Assembly: GCA_937976305.1 (NCBI GenBank)
Contig: CALJSB010000092.1
Span: forward strand, 1 to 44,899
Direction of reading: 5' to 3'
DNA from: an uncultured Acidimicrobiales bacterium
GTDB lineage: Bacteria > Actinomycetota > Acidimicrobiia > Acidimicrobiales > SZUA-35
DNA: 44,899 bases
Made by a program: the position numbers and the translations under genes. Under the pieces are notes generated by a model that was not told the origin of the DNA, did no database searches, and was given only the letters and a program-made list of their open reading frames with translations. Below are positions 18,714 through 26,033 of the stretch, piece by piece. Every line of letters starts with the position of its first letter. The stretch's first letter is position 1.

Positions 18714-19276
18714 CCCCCGGCGGACTCGTCCTGTTCCACGGAGCAGGCGGTGATCGAGATCACCGCCTCTTCCTCAAGCTCGAAGCCGAGCTCGATCTTC
18801 CGGTCGGTCGTTGCAACTTTCCGTATCGAGACAAGGGGCCGGGCCGCCGGCCGCCCGACCGAATGCCCAAGCTGATCGACTCGATCCACGCCCACGTTGC
18901 CACGCTGGCAGAACAGTGGGAGGTCGACCCCGCCTCACTGGTTCTTGGCGGACGCTCAATGGGCGGCAGGGCAGCGTCGATGGCCGCCGCTGAGGGATTG
19001 CCGGTAGCCGGTCTGGTCCTCCTGAGCTACCCACTGCACCCGCCGGGCAAACCCGACAAGCTGCGCACCGACCACTTCGGCGATCTCGATGTGCCGATCA
19101 TCTTGGTCCAGGGACACAGCGACCCGTTCGGGAAAGAGCCCGAGTTTGCCGAGCACCTGGGCGCCATTCCCGGGCCTGTCGAACAAGTGTGGCTTGACCG
19201 GACCGGGCACGATCCAGTCGAGAAGCACGACCCCGTTGTGATCGACGCAGTGGCGAACTGGCTTGCTGCGCTCTAG
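18710..19276 (+). CDS. Alpha/beta hydrolase, KANL3/Tex30-like
   Basis: 188 residues. The N-terminal strand LVLFHGAGGDRDH, nucleophile elbow GGRSMGGR (Ser), acid in QGHSDPFG (Asp) and histidine in RTGHDP give a complete catalytic triad in the right order for the small KANL3/Tex30-like (dienelactone hydrolase-related) hydrolases. Substrate unknown. Start GTG 18710 overlaps the J-domain gene stop, so the two are co-translated. Its TAG stop (19274-19276) overlaps the stop of the convergent MFS gene on the shared palindrome CTAG. Confidence 0.85.
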   Translation: MTPGGLVLFHGAGGDRDHRLFLKLEAELDLPVGRCNFPYRDKGPGRRPPDRMPKLIDSIHAHVATLAEQWEVDPASLVLGGRSMGGRAASMAAAEGLPVAGLVLLSYPLHPPGKPDKLRTDHFGDLDVPIILVQGHSDPFGKEPEFAEHLGAIPGPVEQVWLDRTGHDPVEKHDPVVIDAVANWLAAL

Positions 19277-20793
19277 CTGCTCGGCGCTTTGACCTCGGGG
19301 TCTGTCGGGTTGAAGGTTTCGAGCTCTTCCGAGGCGGTCTCGGGGTAGGCAAACAACACGAGGCCCGCGGTGAGCAGTGGCCCCCAGATCATCACGCTCA
19401 GTGCGGGCCCAAGTGAGCCGTACACCTCTGCGAGATAGCCAACGACGATGAGGCCGACGAAGCTTCCGCTCACTGAGATCAGGTCGAGCCAGCCGCCAAC
19501 CCGGGCTCGGGCTCGAGTCGGGAACAGCTCGGTCGAATAGCTACGCAACACCGTGAACGCCGCCGCCAACAGCCAGACGCTGATGGCCGATGAGATCCAC
19601 AACTGGATGCCGCCAGAGAAGTACGCCACGAGCGATGCGATGGCGCCGATCGCTACACCGAGACCGCCAACCGGCTTCCGACCCCGTCGGTCGGCCAGAT
19701 AGCCGGCCGCCAGGATCGGGATACCTACTGGCGTACCGATCAAGATGCGGAAAATGCTGATCTGACCTCCGGTGAAGCCTTGCTCATCACGGAGGTACTC
19801 GTTCTGCAGTTGCGACGCCGGCGACAAAAACAGCGTCGATGCAAACGCGCCAACTGCCAGCATGGCAAAGCGCTTGCGGTTGACCTTGCCGGGGGCTTGG
19901 GTTTGGTCCGCCTTCTCGAACCGACGGGTCTCGGGCATGATCCGCCAGCACCACAGCACCACCGGTAGGAACACCAGCGGTACGAGGTAAATGATGCGCC
20001 AGGCCCGCACGTCAAGATCAGCGAGCGGGAGGAACCACACGACCATGCCGGCACCCAGGCCCGTACACATCGTCATGATGCCGAGCACGGTGGCCCGAAT
20101 CCGCGCCGGCACTTCTTCGGTGACCGAAAGGGTCAGCAACGTGAGGAGGCCGGTATCGAAGCCGCGGGCGATGGCTTGGGCCACTCCGAGGGTGATCATG
20201 CCGGTCGAGAACGCGCCAAGCGCGGTGAACACGATCGAGACGGTGGCGAAGCCGATCAGCATCGGCTTTCGACCGATTCGATCGGCTCGTCCGATGAGGA
20301 TGAGCGATGCGAAGACACCAAACCGCAGTCCCGCAAGCGTCCATGCTTGCGTCCGGTCAGATGCCGCAAACTCCTCAGAGGCAAACGTGATCGTCTGGCT
20401 GATCACCACACCGAGGTAGCCGGCGAAGACACTCAGCAGCGCGATCACTGACACAAGCGTCGCGCTGCGTTGAGTCACGATCTCCTGTGGCCACCATCGA
20501 TGTGATCGAGGCTGGCGTTTGGGGCTCTTGAGGCCCCGTCGCATCAACGGCGTGACCAGAGGGCGCCACAGCGGGATGTTCAGCCGGAAGTCGTAGGTCT
20601 CTGCGAGATTGACGGTGCCGTTGTCGTAGGTGCGGACCTCGGCAACTTCTCGGTGATAGCGCTCGAAGGGGCCCTCCTGCTGCACGAAGTGGCCGTTGCC
20701 ATCAACCGACTCGATCAGGAAGTCAGTACGAGGCGCAAGAATGGCGTCGGCCACGTCGCGCTCGACCACGTGTTGCACGTGCAGCTTGGTCAT
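19273..20793 (-). CDS. MFS transporter with an extra N-terminal cytoplasmic domain
   Basis: 506 residues. After about 110 residues comes a 12-helix major facilitator core, with the helix 2-3 loop motif GRADRIGRKP, the mid-protein repeat LADRRGRKP and the RARARVGG loop typical of sugar/metabolite porters. The N-terminal part (MTKLHVQHVVERDVADA, EGPFERYHREV.., AETYDFRLNIPLWRPLV) resembles an SRPBCC-type ligand-binding fold in strand pattern, but I cannot assign it firmly. ATG 20793 overlaps the end of the 63-residue membrane protein gene (ATGA, 20790-20793). Substrate unknown. Ends in TAG. Confidence 0.83.
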   Translation of the reverse strand: MTKLHVQHVVERDVADAILAPRTDFLIESVDGNGHFVQQEGPFERYHREVAEVRTYDNGTVNLAETYDFRLNIPLWRPLVTPLMRRGLKSPKRQPRSHRWWPQEIVTQRSATLVSVIALLSVFAGYLGVVISQTITFASEEFAASDRTQAWTLAGLRFGVFASLILIGRADRIGRKPMLIGFATVSIVFTALGAFSTGMITLGVAQAIARGFDTGLLTLLTLSVTEEVPARIRATVLGIMTMCTGLGAGMVVWFLPLADLDVRAWRIIYLVPLVFLPVVLWCWRIMPETRRFEKADQTQAPGKVNRKRFAMLAVGAFASTLFLSPASQLQNEYLRDEQGFTGGQISIFRILIGTPVGIPILAAGYLADRRGRKPVGGLGVAIGAIASLVAYFSGGIQLWISSAISVWLLAAAFTVLRSYSTELFPTRARARVGGWLDLISVSGSFVGLIVVGYLAEVYGSLGPALSVMIWGPLLTAGLVLFAYPETASEELETFNPTDPEVKAPSS

Positions 20794-20981
20794 GAGCGGT
20801 CGGCTTGACCGGATTCGTCGGCTGTCGCCTCTTCGAGTTTGGCGGACACCCGTTTGTTCGCGATCCAGAGCAGAACACCAATGACGCCGAGCGGTGCTGC
20901 AACGAGCAGAAACTCGTCCCAGCCGCCCTGGTGGGCGAAAAAGAGTGTCGGCGCTGTCGACAGCGGTTGGGCCTGACTCAC
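20790..20981 (-). CDS. Small single-helix membrane protein
   Basis: 63 residues: short polar N-terminus, one hydrophobic helix (EFLLVAAPLGVIGVLLWIA, about 23-42), then a basic/acidic cytoplasmic tail (NKRVSAKLEEATADES). It is translated just before the MFS gene with a 4-base overlap, so the two are probably made together and may act together. GTG 20981 fits a -10 TAGCCT 8 bases upstream. No family recognised. Confidence 0.7.
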   Translation of the reverse strand: MSQAQPLSTAPTLFFAHQGGWDEFLLVAAPLGVIGVLLWIANKRVSAKLEEATADESGQADRS

Positions 20982-20995
20982 GGCTCCTCAGGCTA
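20982..20995 (-). promoter_or_regulatory. -10 element and leaderless start of the small membrane protein/MFS pair
   Basis: On the minus strand TAGCCT (20995-20990) is 8 bases before GTG 20981. The spacer GAGGAGCC could also serve as a ribosome binding site if transcription starts earlier. On the plus strand TAGGCT at 21002-21007 faces the other way as a candidate -10 for the NifU-domain gene. Confidence 0.45.
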
Positions 20996-21030
20996 GGCCG
21001 ATAGGCTTCAAGGACGGATAAGCAACGCAG

Positions 21031-21357
21031 GTGAGTGCACTCGTGGCTACTGAGCTCTACGAAAAAGTCGAAAAAGTCATCCAGATCATGCGCCCGGCCA
21101 TTCAGGCTGACGAGGGCGACATCTTTCTGCGTGGCGTCGACGACGACGGTCTTGTGTCCGTCGAACTGACCGGCGCATGTGTCACCTGCCCCGTTTCCAC
21201 CGCAACGCTCAAGGATGGCGTCGAGCGCATCTTGAAGAAGCGGGTCGAGGGTGTCACCGGTGTGCAGCACGTTGGTGCTGAGCTTGCCGGCGAAGAAGAG
21301 GGCACGATCGTGTCGCTCCCCGGCGGCAAGAGCTCGAAGATCTCACCCTTCAGCTAG
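21031..21357 (+). CDS. NifU C-terminal domain (Nfu-type) Fe-S scaffold/carrier
   Basis: 108 residues forming a single NifU-C domain: the N-terminal helix (YEKVEKVIQIMRPAIQADEGDI) and the cluster-binding CxxC in GACVTCPVS, then VERILKKRVEGVTGV. This family holds and delivers [4Fe-4S] clusters. A cysteine desulfurase is encoded 2.5 kb away and a ferredoxin 14 kb away. GTG 21031; candidate -10 TAGGCT at 21002-21007 leaves a leader of about 17 bases, so this gene is not leaderless. Ends in TAG. Confidence 0.9.
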   Translation: MSALVATELYEKVEKVIQIMRPAIQADEGDIFLRGVDDDGLVSVELTGACVTCPVSTATLKDGVERILKKRVEGVTGVQHVGAELAGEEEGTIVSLPGGKSSKISPFS

Positions 21358-21371
21358 CGCCCGGTTCCAGC

Positions 21372-21403
21372 CATCTGGCGCAACGTTCATCTGGCGCAAC
21401 GTC
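21372..21403. repeat. 16-bp direct repeat, two copies plus a degenerate third
   Basis: CATCTGGCGCAACGTT (21372-21387) is followed by the same 16-mer with one change (21388-21403) and then a degraded copy beginning CATCCGGCACGAAC. It lies between the Nfu gene and the mscL terminator. Confidence 0.6.
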
Positions 21404-21424
21404 CATCCGGCACGAACTGTTGTC

Positions 21425-21468
21425 CAAAAACGCCAAAGGCGCCCCCGCTCTGAAGAGCAAGGGCGCCT
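21425..21468 (-). terminator. Intrinsic terminator of mscL
   Basis: AGGCGCCC (21437-21444) pairs with GGGCGCCT (21461-21468), with an inner stem GCTCT/AGAGC (21447-21451, 21454-21458). Read on the minus strand the hairpin is followed by TTTGGCGTTTTTGG, a fair T-rich tail. It is 35 bases past the mscL stop. It could also stop transcription from the convergent Nfu gene. This is the only hairpin in the window with a clear T-rich tail. Confidence 0.75.
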
Positions 21469-21503
21469 GAGGCTGACGTGTTGATGTATCGATGCGTCGA
21501 GGT

Positions 21504-21860
21504 TTATCGGGACTTGAGAAGGTCGCGGATCTCGCCGAGCAGCACCTGATCGGGGGTTTCGTTGAGCGTCGTCTGGGCGCCAGCCTTGGCCAGGCCCTTG
21601 GCGATCATGAACACAACCCATGCGATCATCAAGAAGGTGACGATGGCAGTGATGAGGGCACCGTAGGGAATCGGTGTTCCGTTGAGCATGAACGTGAGGC
21701 TGTCGAAGCTGAGTTCCGCGCCGAAGATGGCGCCAACCAGAGACAGGATCACAGCCACGAGTGCGTCGACCATGGGTGCAAAGGCAAGTGCGAGCACGAG
21801 GCCGATGGCAATCGGGATCACGTTGAACTTTTCTACAAATTCCTTGAATTCTTTAAGCAC
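21504..21860 (-). CDS. mscL: Large-conductance mechanosensitive channel
   Basis: 118 residues. N-terminal amphipathic helix LKEFKEFVEKFNVIPIAIG, TM1 with the Gly/Ala pore region, a short periplasmic loop (SFDSLTFMLNGTPIPYGALI), TM2 (FLMIAWVVFMIAK) and the C-terminal bundle ending in LLGEIRDLLKSR, all as in MscL. It releases solutes on hypo-osmotic shock. GTG 21860 follows AGGAGA at about 10 bases; the much longer open frame to 22238 covers the intergenic region and overlaps the rhomboid gene. Confidence 0.95.
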   Translation of the reverse strand: MLKEFKEFVEKFNVIPIAIGLVLALAFAPMVDALVAVILSLVGAIFGAELSFDSLTFMLNGTPIPYGALITAIVTFLMIAWVVFMIAKGLAKAGAQTTLNETPDQVLLGEIRDLLKSR

Positions 21861-21901
21861 GACAGATTTCTCCTGAAGGTACGGCTCCACCCGAGCGGGT
21901 A

Positions 21902-21951
21902 GTTTCGCCCATCTCGGACCCGAAGGCGCGGATCTATCGGTGTTTCGCCCA
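21902..21951. repeat. Paired decamer upstream of mscL
   Basis: GTTTCGCCCA occurs at 21902-21911 and again at 21942-21951, exactly 40 bases apart, in the 183-bp gap between mscL and the divergent rhomboid gene. A binding site for a regulator of mscL is possible but unproven. I see no riboswitch in this gap. Confidence 0.35.
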
Positions 21952-22031
21952 CAACAATGGCGAAGGGGCAAGCTGTAAGAAACGTGTGAGAACAGTCGGC
22001 GTGGCTTAGATCGGCTTTCGTCAATGACGGC

Positions 22032-22043
22032 TACCTTGGTGCC
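22032..22043 (+). promoter_or_regulatory. -10 element and leaderless start of the rhomboid gene
   Basis: TACCTT at 22032-22037 is 6 bases before ATG 22044; no ribosome binding site is present. Confidence 0.45.
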
Positions 22044-22934
22044 ATGGAGTCTCCCCACGCTCCCGAAGCCAGCGAAATCACGTGCTATCGGCACCCCGAT
22101 CGTGAGTTCGCCGTGGGCTGTCAGCGGTGCGATCGCCCGATCTGCCCCGATTGCATGCGTTCCGCGTCGGTTGGTCATCATTGCCCGGAGTGCTCGAAGC
22201 AGGGGGCACAAAAGGTCATCAGCGGCCGAGCCCTGCAATTCCGTCCCGTTCTCACCCAGTCCATCATGGCGATCATCGTCGTGGCCTTCATTGCCCAGGG
22301 GGCGACATCAGGCGGGGGGTTCCTGAGCGGCCCCGTCGTCAACCAGGGCATCTTGTGGGGGCCGGGCGTCGCCGACGGTGAGCTGTGGCGAATCGTTACT
22401 GGCGGTTTCCTACACAGCGGCCTCATGCACATCGGTTTCAACGGCTACGCCCTTTGGTTGTTCGGCCGCGAAGTCGAACGTGGCGTCGGGGCGCTCAAAA
22501 TGGCGCTCATCTACGCCGGCGGTCTCTTTGGCGGCGCCGCCGCGGTTCTCGCTTTCAATTTCAATCAGCCGACGCTCGGTGCCTCGGGTGCCGTCCTCGG
22601 CTTGGCTGGCGGCATGGCCGGTGTGTTGATGGCCCGTGGCGCCAACATCTTCAAGACAAGCCTCGGCGGCATCTTCTTGTTGAACCTGGCCCTTCCGATC
22701 TTGATCCCTCGCATCTCGTTCTGGGGTCACGCCGGCGGCATCATCGGCGGATTCATCGTCGGCTATGTGATTGCCGTGCTCGGCGATCGGGCCGCACCGA
22801 GACCAACATCGCCCTACGGCACCTCGCCGGTCGCCACCCAGAGCAGCGATTTGTCCGTGCCTGCAGGCGCCGCAGTCGTGGTTGCGCTCGGCGTCGCCGC
22901 CGTGGTCTTCGGAGCTGTGCTTCAGGGCGTCTAG
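22044..22934 (+). CDS. Rhomboid family intramembrane serine protease with N-terminal zinc finger
   Basis: 296 residues. The first about 55 carry paired Cys/His (CYRHPDR, CQRCDRPICPDCM, HHCPECSKQ), a B-box-like zinc site. The membrane part has the rhomboid HxxxxHxxxN block (HSGLMHIGFN), catalytic Ser181 in GASGAVLG and His229 in WGHAGGIIGG, so the protease should be active. Zinc-finger rhomboids are common in actinobacteria. Substrates unknown. Ends in TAG. Confidence 0.93.
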   Translation: MESPHAPEASEITCYRHPDREFAVGCQRCDRPICPDCMRSASVGHHCPECSKQGAQKVISGRALQFRPVLTQSIMAIIVVAFIAQGATSGGGFLSGPVVNQGILWGPGVADGELWRIVTGGFLHSGLMHIGFNGYALWLFGREVERGVGALKMALIYAGGLFGGAAAVLAFNFNQPTLGASGAVLGLAGGMAGVLMARGANIFKTSLGGIFLLNLALPILIPRISFWGHAGGIIGGFIVGYVIAVLGDRAAPRPTSPYGTSPVATQSSDLSVPAGAAVVVALGVAAVVFGAVLQGV

Positions 22935-22936
22935 GT

Positions 22937-22958
22937 CGACGCGTACTTCAACGCGTCG
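22937..22958. terminator. Hairpin between the rhomboid and methyltransferase genes
   Basis: CGACGCGT-ACTTCA-ACGCGTCG is a perfect 8-bp stem with a 6-base loop in the 29-bp gap between two convergent genes. No T-tract; likely a shared two-way terminator. Confidence 0.55.
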
Positions 22959-22963
22959 AGCGG

Positions 22964-23755
22964 CTACGAGGCCGTCGGCCGATACACCGACACGTGACGA
23001 TCGCTCTCGTCGGTGAACTCGTTACCGCTCCAATCGGCGACCCGATGCGCCAGCTGGAGCCCGCCACGCTGCGCAAGTTCATCGAGCTGGGTCGGCGTCG
23101 TCCACCGAAGCTGCCACGGCCGCAGCCTGATGCCACCCTCGGTGATGTCCACGTGTTGGCCGACGATTGTCTGCGCTTCAGCATCAACCCGGGTGGCGGC
23201 GAGCACGAGCTGGTCGCCGTCGATCCGAGAGATGCCGACTGAGTCGGCCGGGCCTTCGCCAAGACCTGCACCGGTGATGGCTTCGATGATGAGGGCTGCG
23301 TCAGGCTTGAGGGCACTACCCATCGTTGCGAACAATTGACCCTGCGCCGTGGCCGACAGGTTGAACAGCGTGTTGAAGGCGCAGATGGCCCCGCCGAGCG
23401 AGCGGTGGTGAGCGAAGGGCAACGCGGCCATGTCGGCTCGAATATTTGAAAGGCCAGGGCGAGGTTGACACCGACTGAGCATCGCCGACGATGCGTCGAG
23501 CCCGATCACGCGTAGGTCGCGAGCGATAAGCGCGTCGACCAGGCGGCCGGTGCCAACTCCCAGCTCTACGATCGGGCCGTCGACGCAGTGTCCGGCTACA
23601 AACGTTGCCGTTGCTTTTGCATCGGTGATGTCGTGATACCAGTCGTCGTAGACATCGGCGAACGAATCGCCATAGGTCGAGTGGGAGAACTCGTGGTCGC
23701 TCGACGGTGGGCCGAAGGGGATCTCGGGATTTGGCCCTGTGGAGTTCAACGGCAC
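22964..23755 (-). CDS. SAM-dependent methyltransferase, class I
   Basis: 263 residues. SAM motif I is VELGVGTGRLVDALI, motif II GLDASSAMLS, and a post-motif block LPFAHHRSLGGAICAFNTLFNL; the start YGDSFADVYDDWYHD is typical of small-molecule methyltransferases. Substrate unknown. The start is unclear: GTG 23755 puts 25 residues before the conserved YGDSFADVYD; the large open frame reaching 24766 is antisense to the cysteine desulfurase and not real. Divergent from that gene with about 80 bp between. Ends in TAG. Confidence 0.83.
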   Translation of the reverse strand: MPLNSTGPNPEIPFGPPSSDHEFSHSTYGDSFADVYDDWYHDITDAKATATFVAGHCVDGPIVELGVGTGRLVDALIARDLRVIGLDASSAMLSRCQPRPGLSNIRADMAALPFAHHRSLGGAICAFNTLFNLSATAQGQLFATMGSALKPDAALIIEAITGAGLGEGPADSVGISRIDGDQLVLAATRVDAEAQTIVGQHVDITEGGIRLRPWQLRWTTPTQLDELAQRGGLQLAHRVADWSGNEFTDESDRHVSVYRPTAS

Positions 23756-23823
23756 GCTTCTCGGTGTAGCAGCCAGAACCCCGAAACGCTGTCGCCGAGC
23801 TTCTGGGTGGCCCGTTGGCCCCG

Positions 23824-23836
23824 TAGCCTGAAGGGA
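23824..23836 (+). promoter_or_regulatory. -10 element and leaderless start of the cysteine desulfurase gene
   Basis: TAGCCT at 23824-23829 lies 7 bases before ATG 23837. The spacer GAAGGGA is purine-rich and could double as a ribosome binding site. Confidence 0.45.
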
Positions 23837-24970
23837 ATGGCTCACTACCTGGATCACGCGGCGACCACGCCCATGCGCTCGGCTGCGGTCGATGCCATGG
23901 TGCCGTTGTTGCGCGACGGGTTCGGCAACCCTTCCGGGGCTCACCGGATGGCCCGTGAAGCCAACCGAGTCGTTGATGAGGCTCGCGAAGTGCTGGCTGA
24001 TGCAGTTGGGGCCGAGCCGGGCGACATCGTGTTCACGGCTGGTGGCACCGAGGCCGACAACCTCGCGATTTTCGGCGTTGCTGAATCCGGCGATGGGACC
24101 GTGCTGTGTTCGGCCACCGAACACCATGCCGTGCTCGACCCAATCGAGCACTTGGACGGCATCGTCGCCCCTGTTGGGCTCGACGGTGTTGTCGACCTCG
24201 TTGAGCTTGCTCGCTTGCTCGACCATCACGACGTCGGGCTGGTTTCGATCATGACGGTCAACAACGAGACCGGCATCCTCCAGCCGATCGAGGCCATCGC
24301 CGACGTCATTGCCGAGACCTCTCACTCGACGCTTCTCCACACCGACGCCGTGCAGTCGCTCAGCTGGGTTGATGTCGCCGAGGTGTGCGCCCGAGCAGAT
24401 CTCGTTTCGTTGAGCGCCCACAAGTTTGGTGGACCAAAGGGTGTGGGCTTGCTGGTCGCACGAGACCGTGCCGATCTCGTGCCCCGTTTCCACGGTGGCG
24501 GCCAAGAACGCGGCAGACGAGGCGGCACACAAAACGTTGCTGGCATTGCTGCGATGGCCGCCGCGGCCAGCGAGGCCGTGGCTCAACGAGATGCCGAGGT
24601 CGAGCGGGTGTCGGCGCTTCGTGACGACCTGGTTCGCCGCATCGTCGATGGCTGCGACACACCCGTGCACGTCACCGCTGCGAACTCGGCCGCGTCGGCC
24701 AACATTGCCCACCTCTGCTTTGAGAAGCTCGAGAGCGAAGCACTGCTGTTCTTGCTTGAGAAGCACGATGTGATGGCGTCGGCTGCCTCATCGTGTTCAA
24801 GCGGAGCACTCGAACCGAGCCACGTGCTTGCGGCCATGGGCATTGATCGAGACGTCGCCCTCGGTTCACTTCGTTTGTCGCTCGGTCACACGAGCACCGC
24901 AGCCGATGTCGAGGCTGGCGCCCAAGCCGTTGTTGACGCCGTCGGCCGGCTTACCGAGATGGGAAGCTGA
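23837..24970 (+). CDS. Cysteine desulfurase (IscS/NifS family)
   Basis: 377 residues. PLP-dependent removal of sulfur from cysteine as an enzyme persulfide. Seen: N-terminal YLDHAATTPM, substrate histidine in TEHHAVL, PLP lysine K196 in SAHKFGGPKG, and the active-site cysteine C320 in ASSCSSGA. It is immediately followed (1-base gap) by mnmA, so it probably feeds sulfur to tRNA 2-thiolation, and may also serve Fe-S assembly with the NifU-domain protein. ATG 23837 matches the family N-terminus. Confidence 0.95.
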   Translation: MAHYLDHAATTPMRSAAVDAMVPLLRDGFGNPSGAHRMAREANRVVDEAREVLADAVGAEPGDIVFTAGGTEADNLAIFGVAESGDGTVLCSATEHHAVLDPIEHLDGIVAPVGLDGVVDLVELARLLDHHDVGLVSIMTVNNETGILQPIEAIADVIAETSHSTLLHTDAVQSLSWVDVAEVCARADLVSLSAHKFGGPKGVGLLVARDRADLVPRFHGGGQERGRRGGTQNVAGIAAMAAAASEAVAQRDAEVERVSALRDDLVRRIVDGCDTPVHVTAANSAASANIAHLCFEKLESEALLFLLEKHDVMASAASSCSSGALEPSHVLAAMGIDRDVALGSLRLSLGHTSTAADVEAGAQAVVDAVGRLTEMGS

Positions 24971-24971
24971 C

Positions 24972-26015
24972 ATGGCCCAGATCCTCGTCGCACTGTCAGG
25001 AGGCGTCGATTCGTCGGTGGCCGCTGCGTTGCTCAAACGAGACGGCCACGACGTCACGGCCGTGACGCTCAAGCTCTGGGGCGGCGAGACCGACTCCGGC
25101 TGTTGCTCTGTCTCCGATGTCGAAGACGCACGCCGGGTCGCCCAGCAGCTCGACATCGACCACCACGTTTTCAACTTCGGAGACGACTTCGATCGTCATG
25201 TGGTTGAGCCATACGTCGAGGCCTATGCCGCTGGCAAGGTGCCGAACCCCTGTGTTGAATGCAATCGACACATCAAGTTCGACAAATTGTTCCGGCGAGC
25301 CGATGCCCTTGGTTTCGAACTGGTGGCAACCGGCCATCACGCATGCGTTATCGACCACGATGACGGCACCCGCACGATCGGGCGCGGTGCCGACGCCAGC
25401 AAGGATCAGAGCTACGTGCTGCACATGCTTGGGCAAGAGCAGCTCAGTCGATTGATGCTGCCCGTCGGGCAGTACACCAAAGACGAGGTTCGCGATCTCG
25501 CCAACGAGTTCGGGCTTCGCACCGCCAACAAGCCAGACAGCCAAGACGTCTGCTTCATCGAACGAAGCCCTGGTCGTGGCGATGCCGGTCGTCGAGCATT
25601 TTTGGGCGATCGGATTCCTCTGCGGCCGGCGACGATCGTTGATCAATCGGGAGACGAAGTTGGATCGGCACCTGCGATCGAGCTCATCACCGTTGGCCAG
25701 CGAAAGGGCCTCGATCTCGGTGGTGCAAACGAGCGGCGCTATGTCGTCGACATCGACCACGAAACCGCCACGGTCACCGTGGGCCCGTTTGCCGACACCT
25801 TGGCCCCGAGCATCGAGGTGCCGGACCTCACCTGGACCAACGAACCCGTCGACGACGAACTCACCGTGCAGTGTTCCGCCCACGGGGCTCGCCGCTTGGC
25901 CCGGGTCGACGGCACCACCGTGCACTGGGCCGAACCCCAGCCTCGGGTAGCCGCTGGTCAGTCGGTCGTTTTGTACCGCGGCGACGACGTCGTCGGCGGC
26001 GGCATCGCCGGCTGA
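24972..26015 (+). CDS. mnmA: tRNA-specific 2-thiouridylase
   Basis: 347 residues. Installs sulfur on U34 of Glu, Gln and Lys tRNAs. PP-loop SGGVDSS is at residues 9-15; the two catalytic cysteines are in NPCVECN and SQDVCFI; the C-terminal beta-barrel ends in VVGGGIAG. ATG 24972 follows the upstream stop by one base. Operon with the cysteine desulfurase as sulfur donor. Confidence 0.96.
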   Translation: MAQILVALSGGVDSSVAAALLKRDGHDVTAVTLKLWGGETDSGCCSVSDVEDARRVAQQLDIDHHVFNFGDDFDRHVVEPYVEAYAAGKVPNPCVECNRHIKFDKLFRRADALGFELVATGHHACVIDHDDGTRTIGRGADASKDQSYVLHMLGQEQLSRLMLPVGQYTKDEVRDLANEFGLRTANKPDSQDVCFIERSPGRGDAGRRAFLGDRIPLRPATIVDQSGDEVGSAPAIELITVGQRKGLDLGGANERRYVVDIDHETATVTVGPFADTLAPSIEVPDLTWTNEPVDDELTVQCSAHGARRLARVDGTTVHWAEPQPRVAAGQSVVLYRGDDVVGGGIAG

Positions 26016-26033
26016 GCCTCGGCGCTCGAGACC

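Noticed and set aside
21861-22043. Possible c-di-AMP (ydaO-type) or other riboswitch upstream of mscL
   Set aside because: I looked for the conserved blocks of that class on the minus strand and could not match them; only the paired decamer remains.
23755-24766. 600-codon open frame that would extend the methyltransferase gene
   Set aside because: The upstream part is fully antisense to the cysteine desulfurase gene and has no methyltransferase content.
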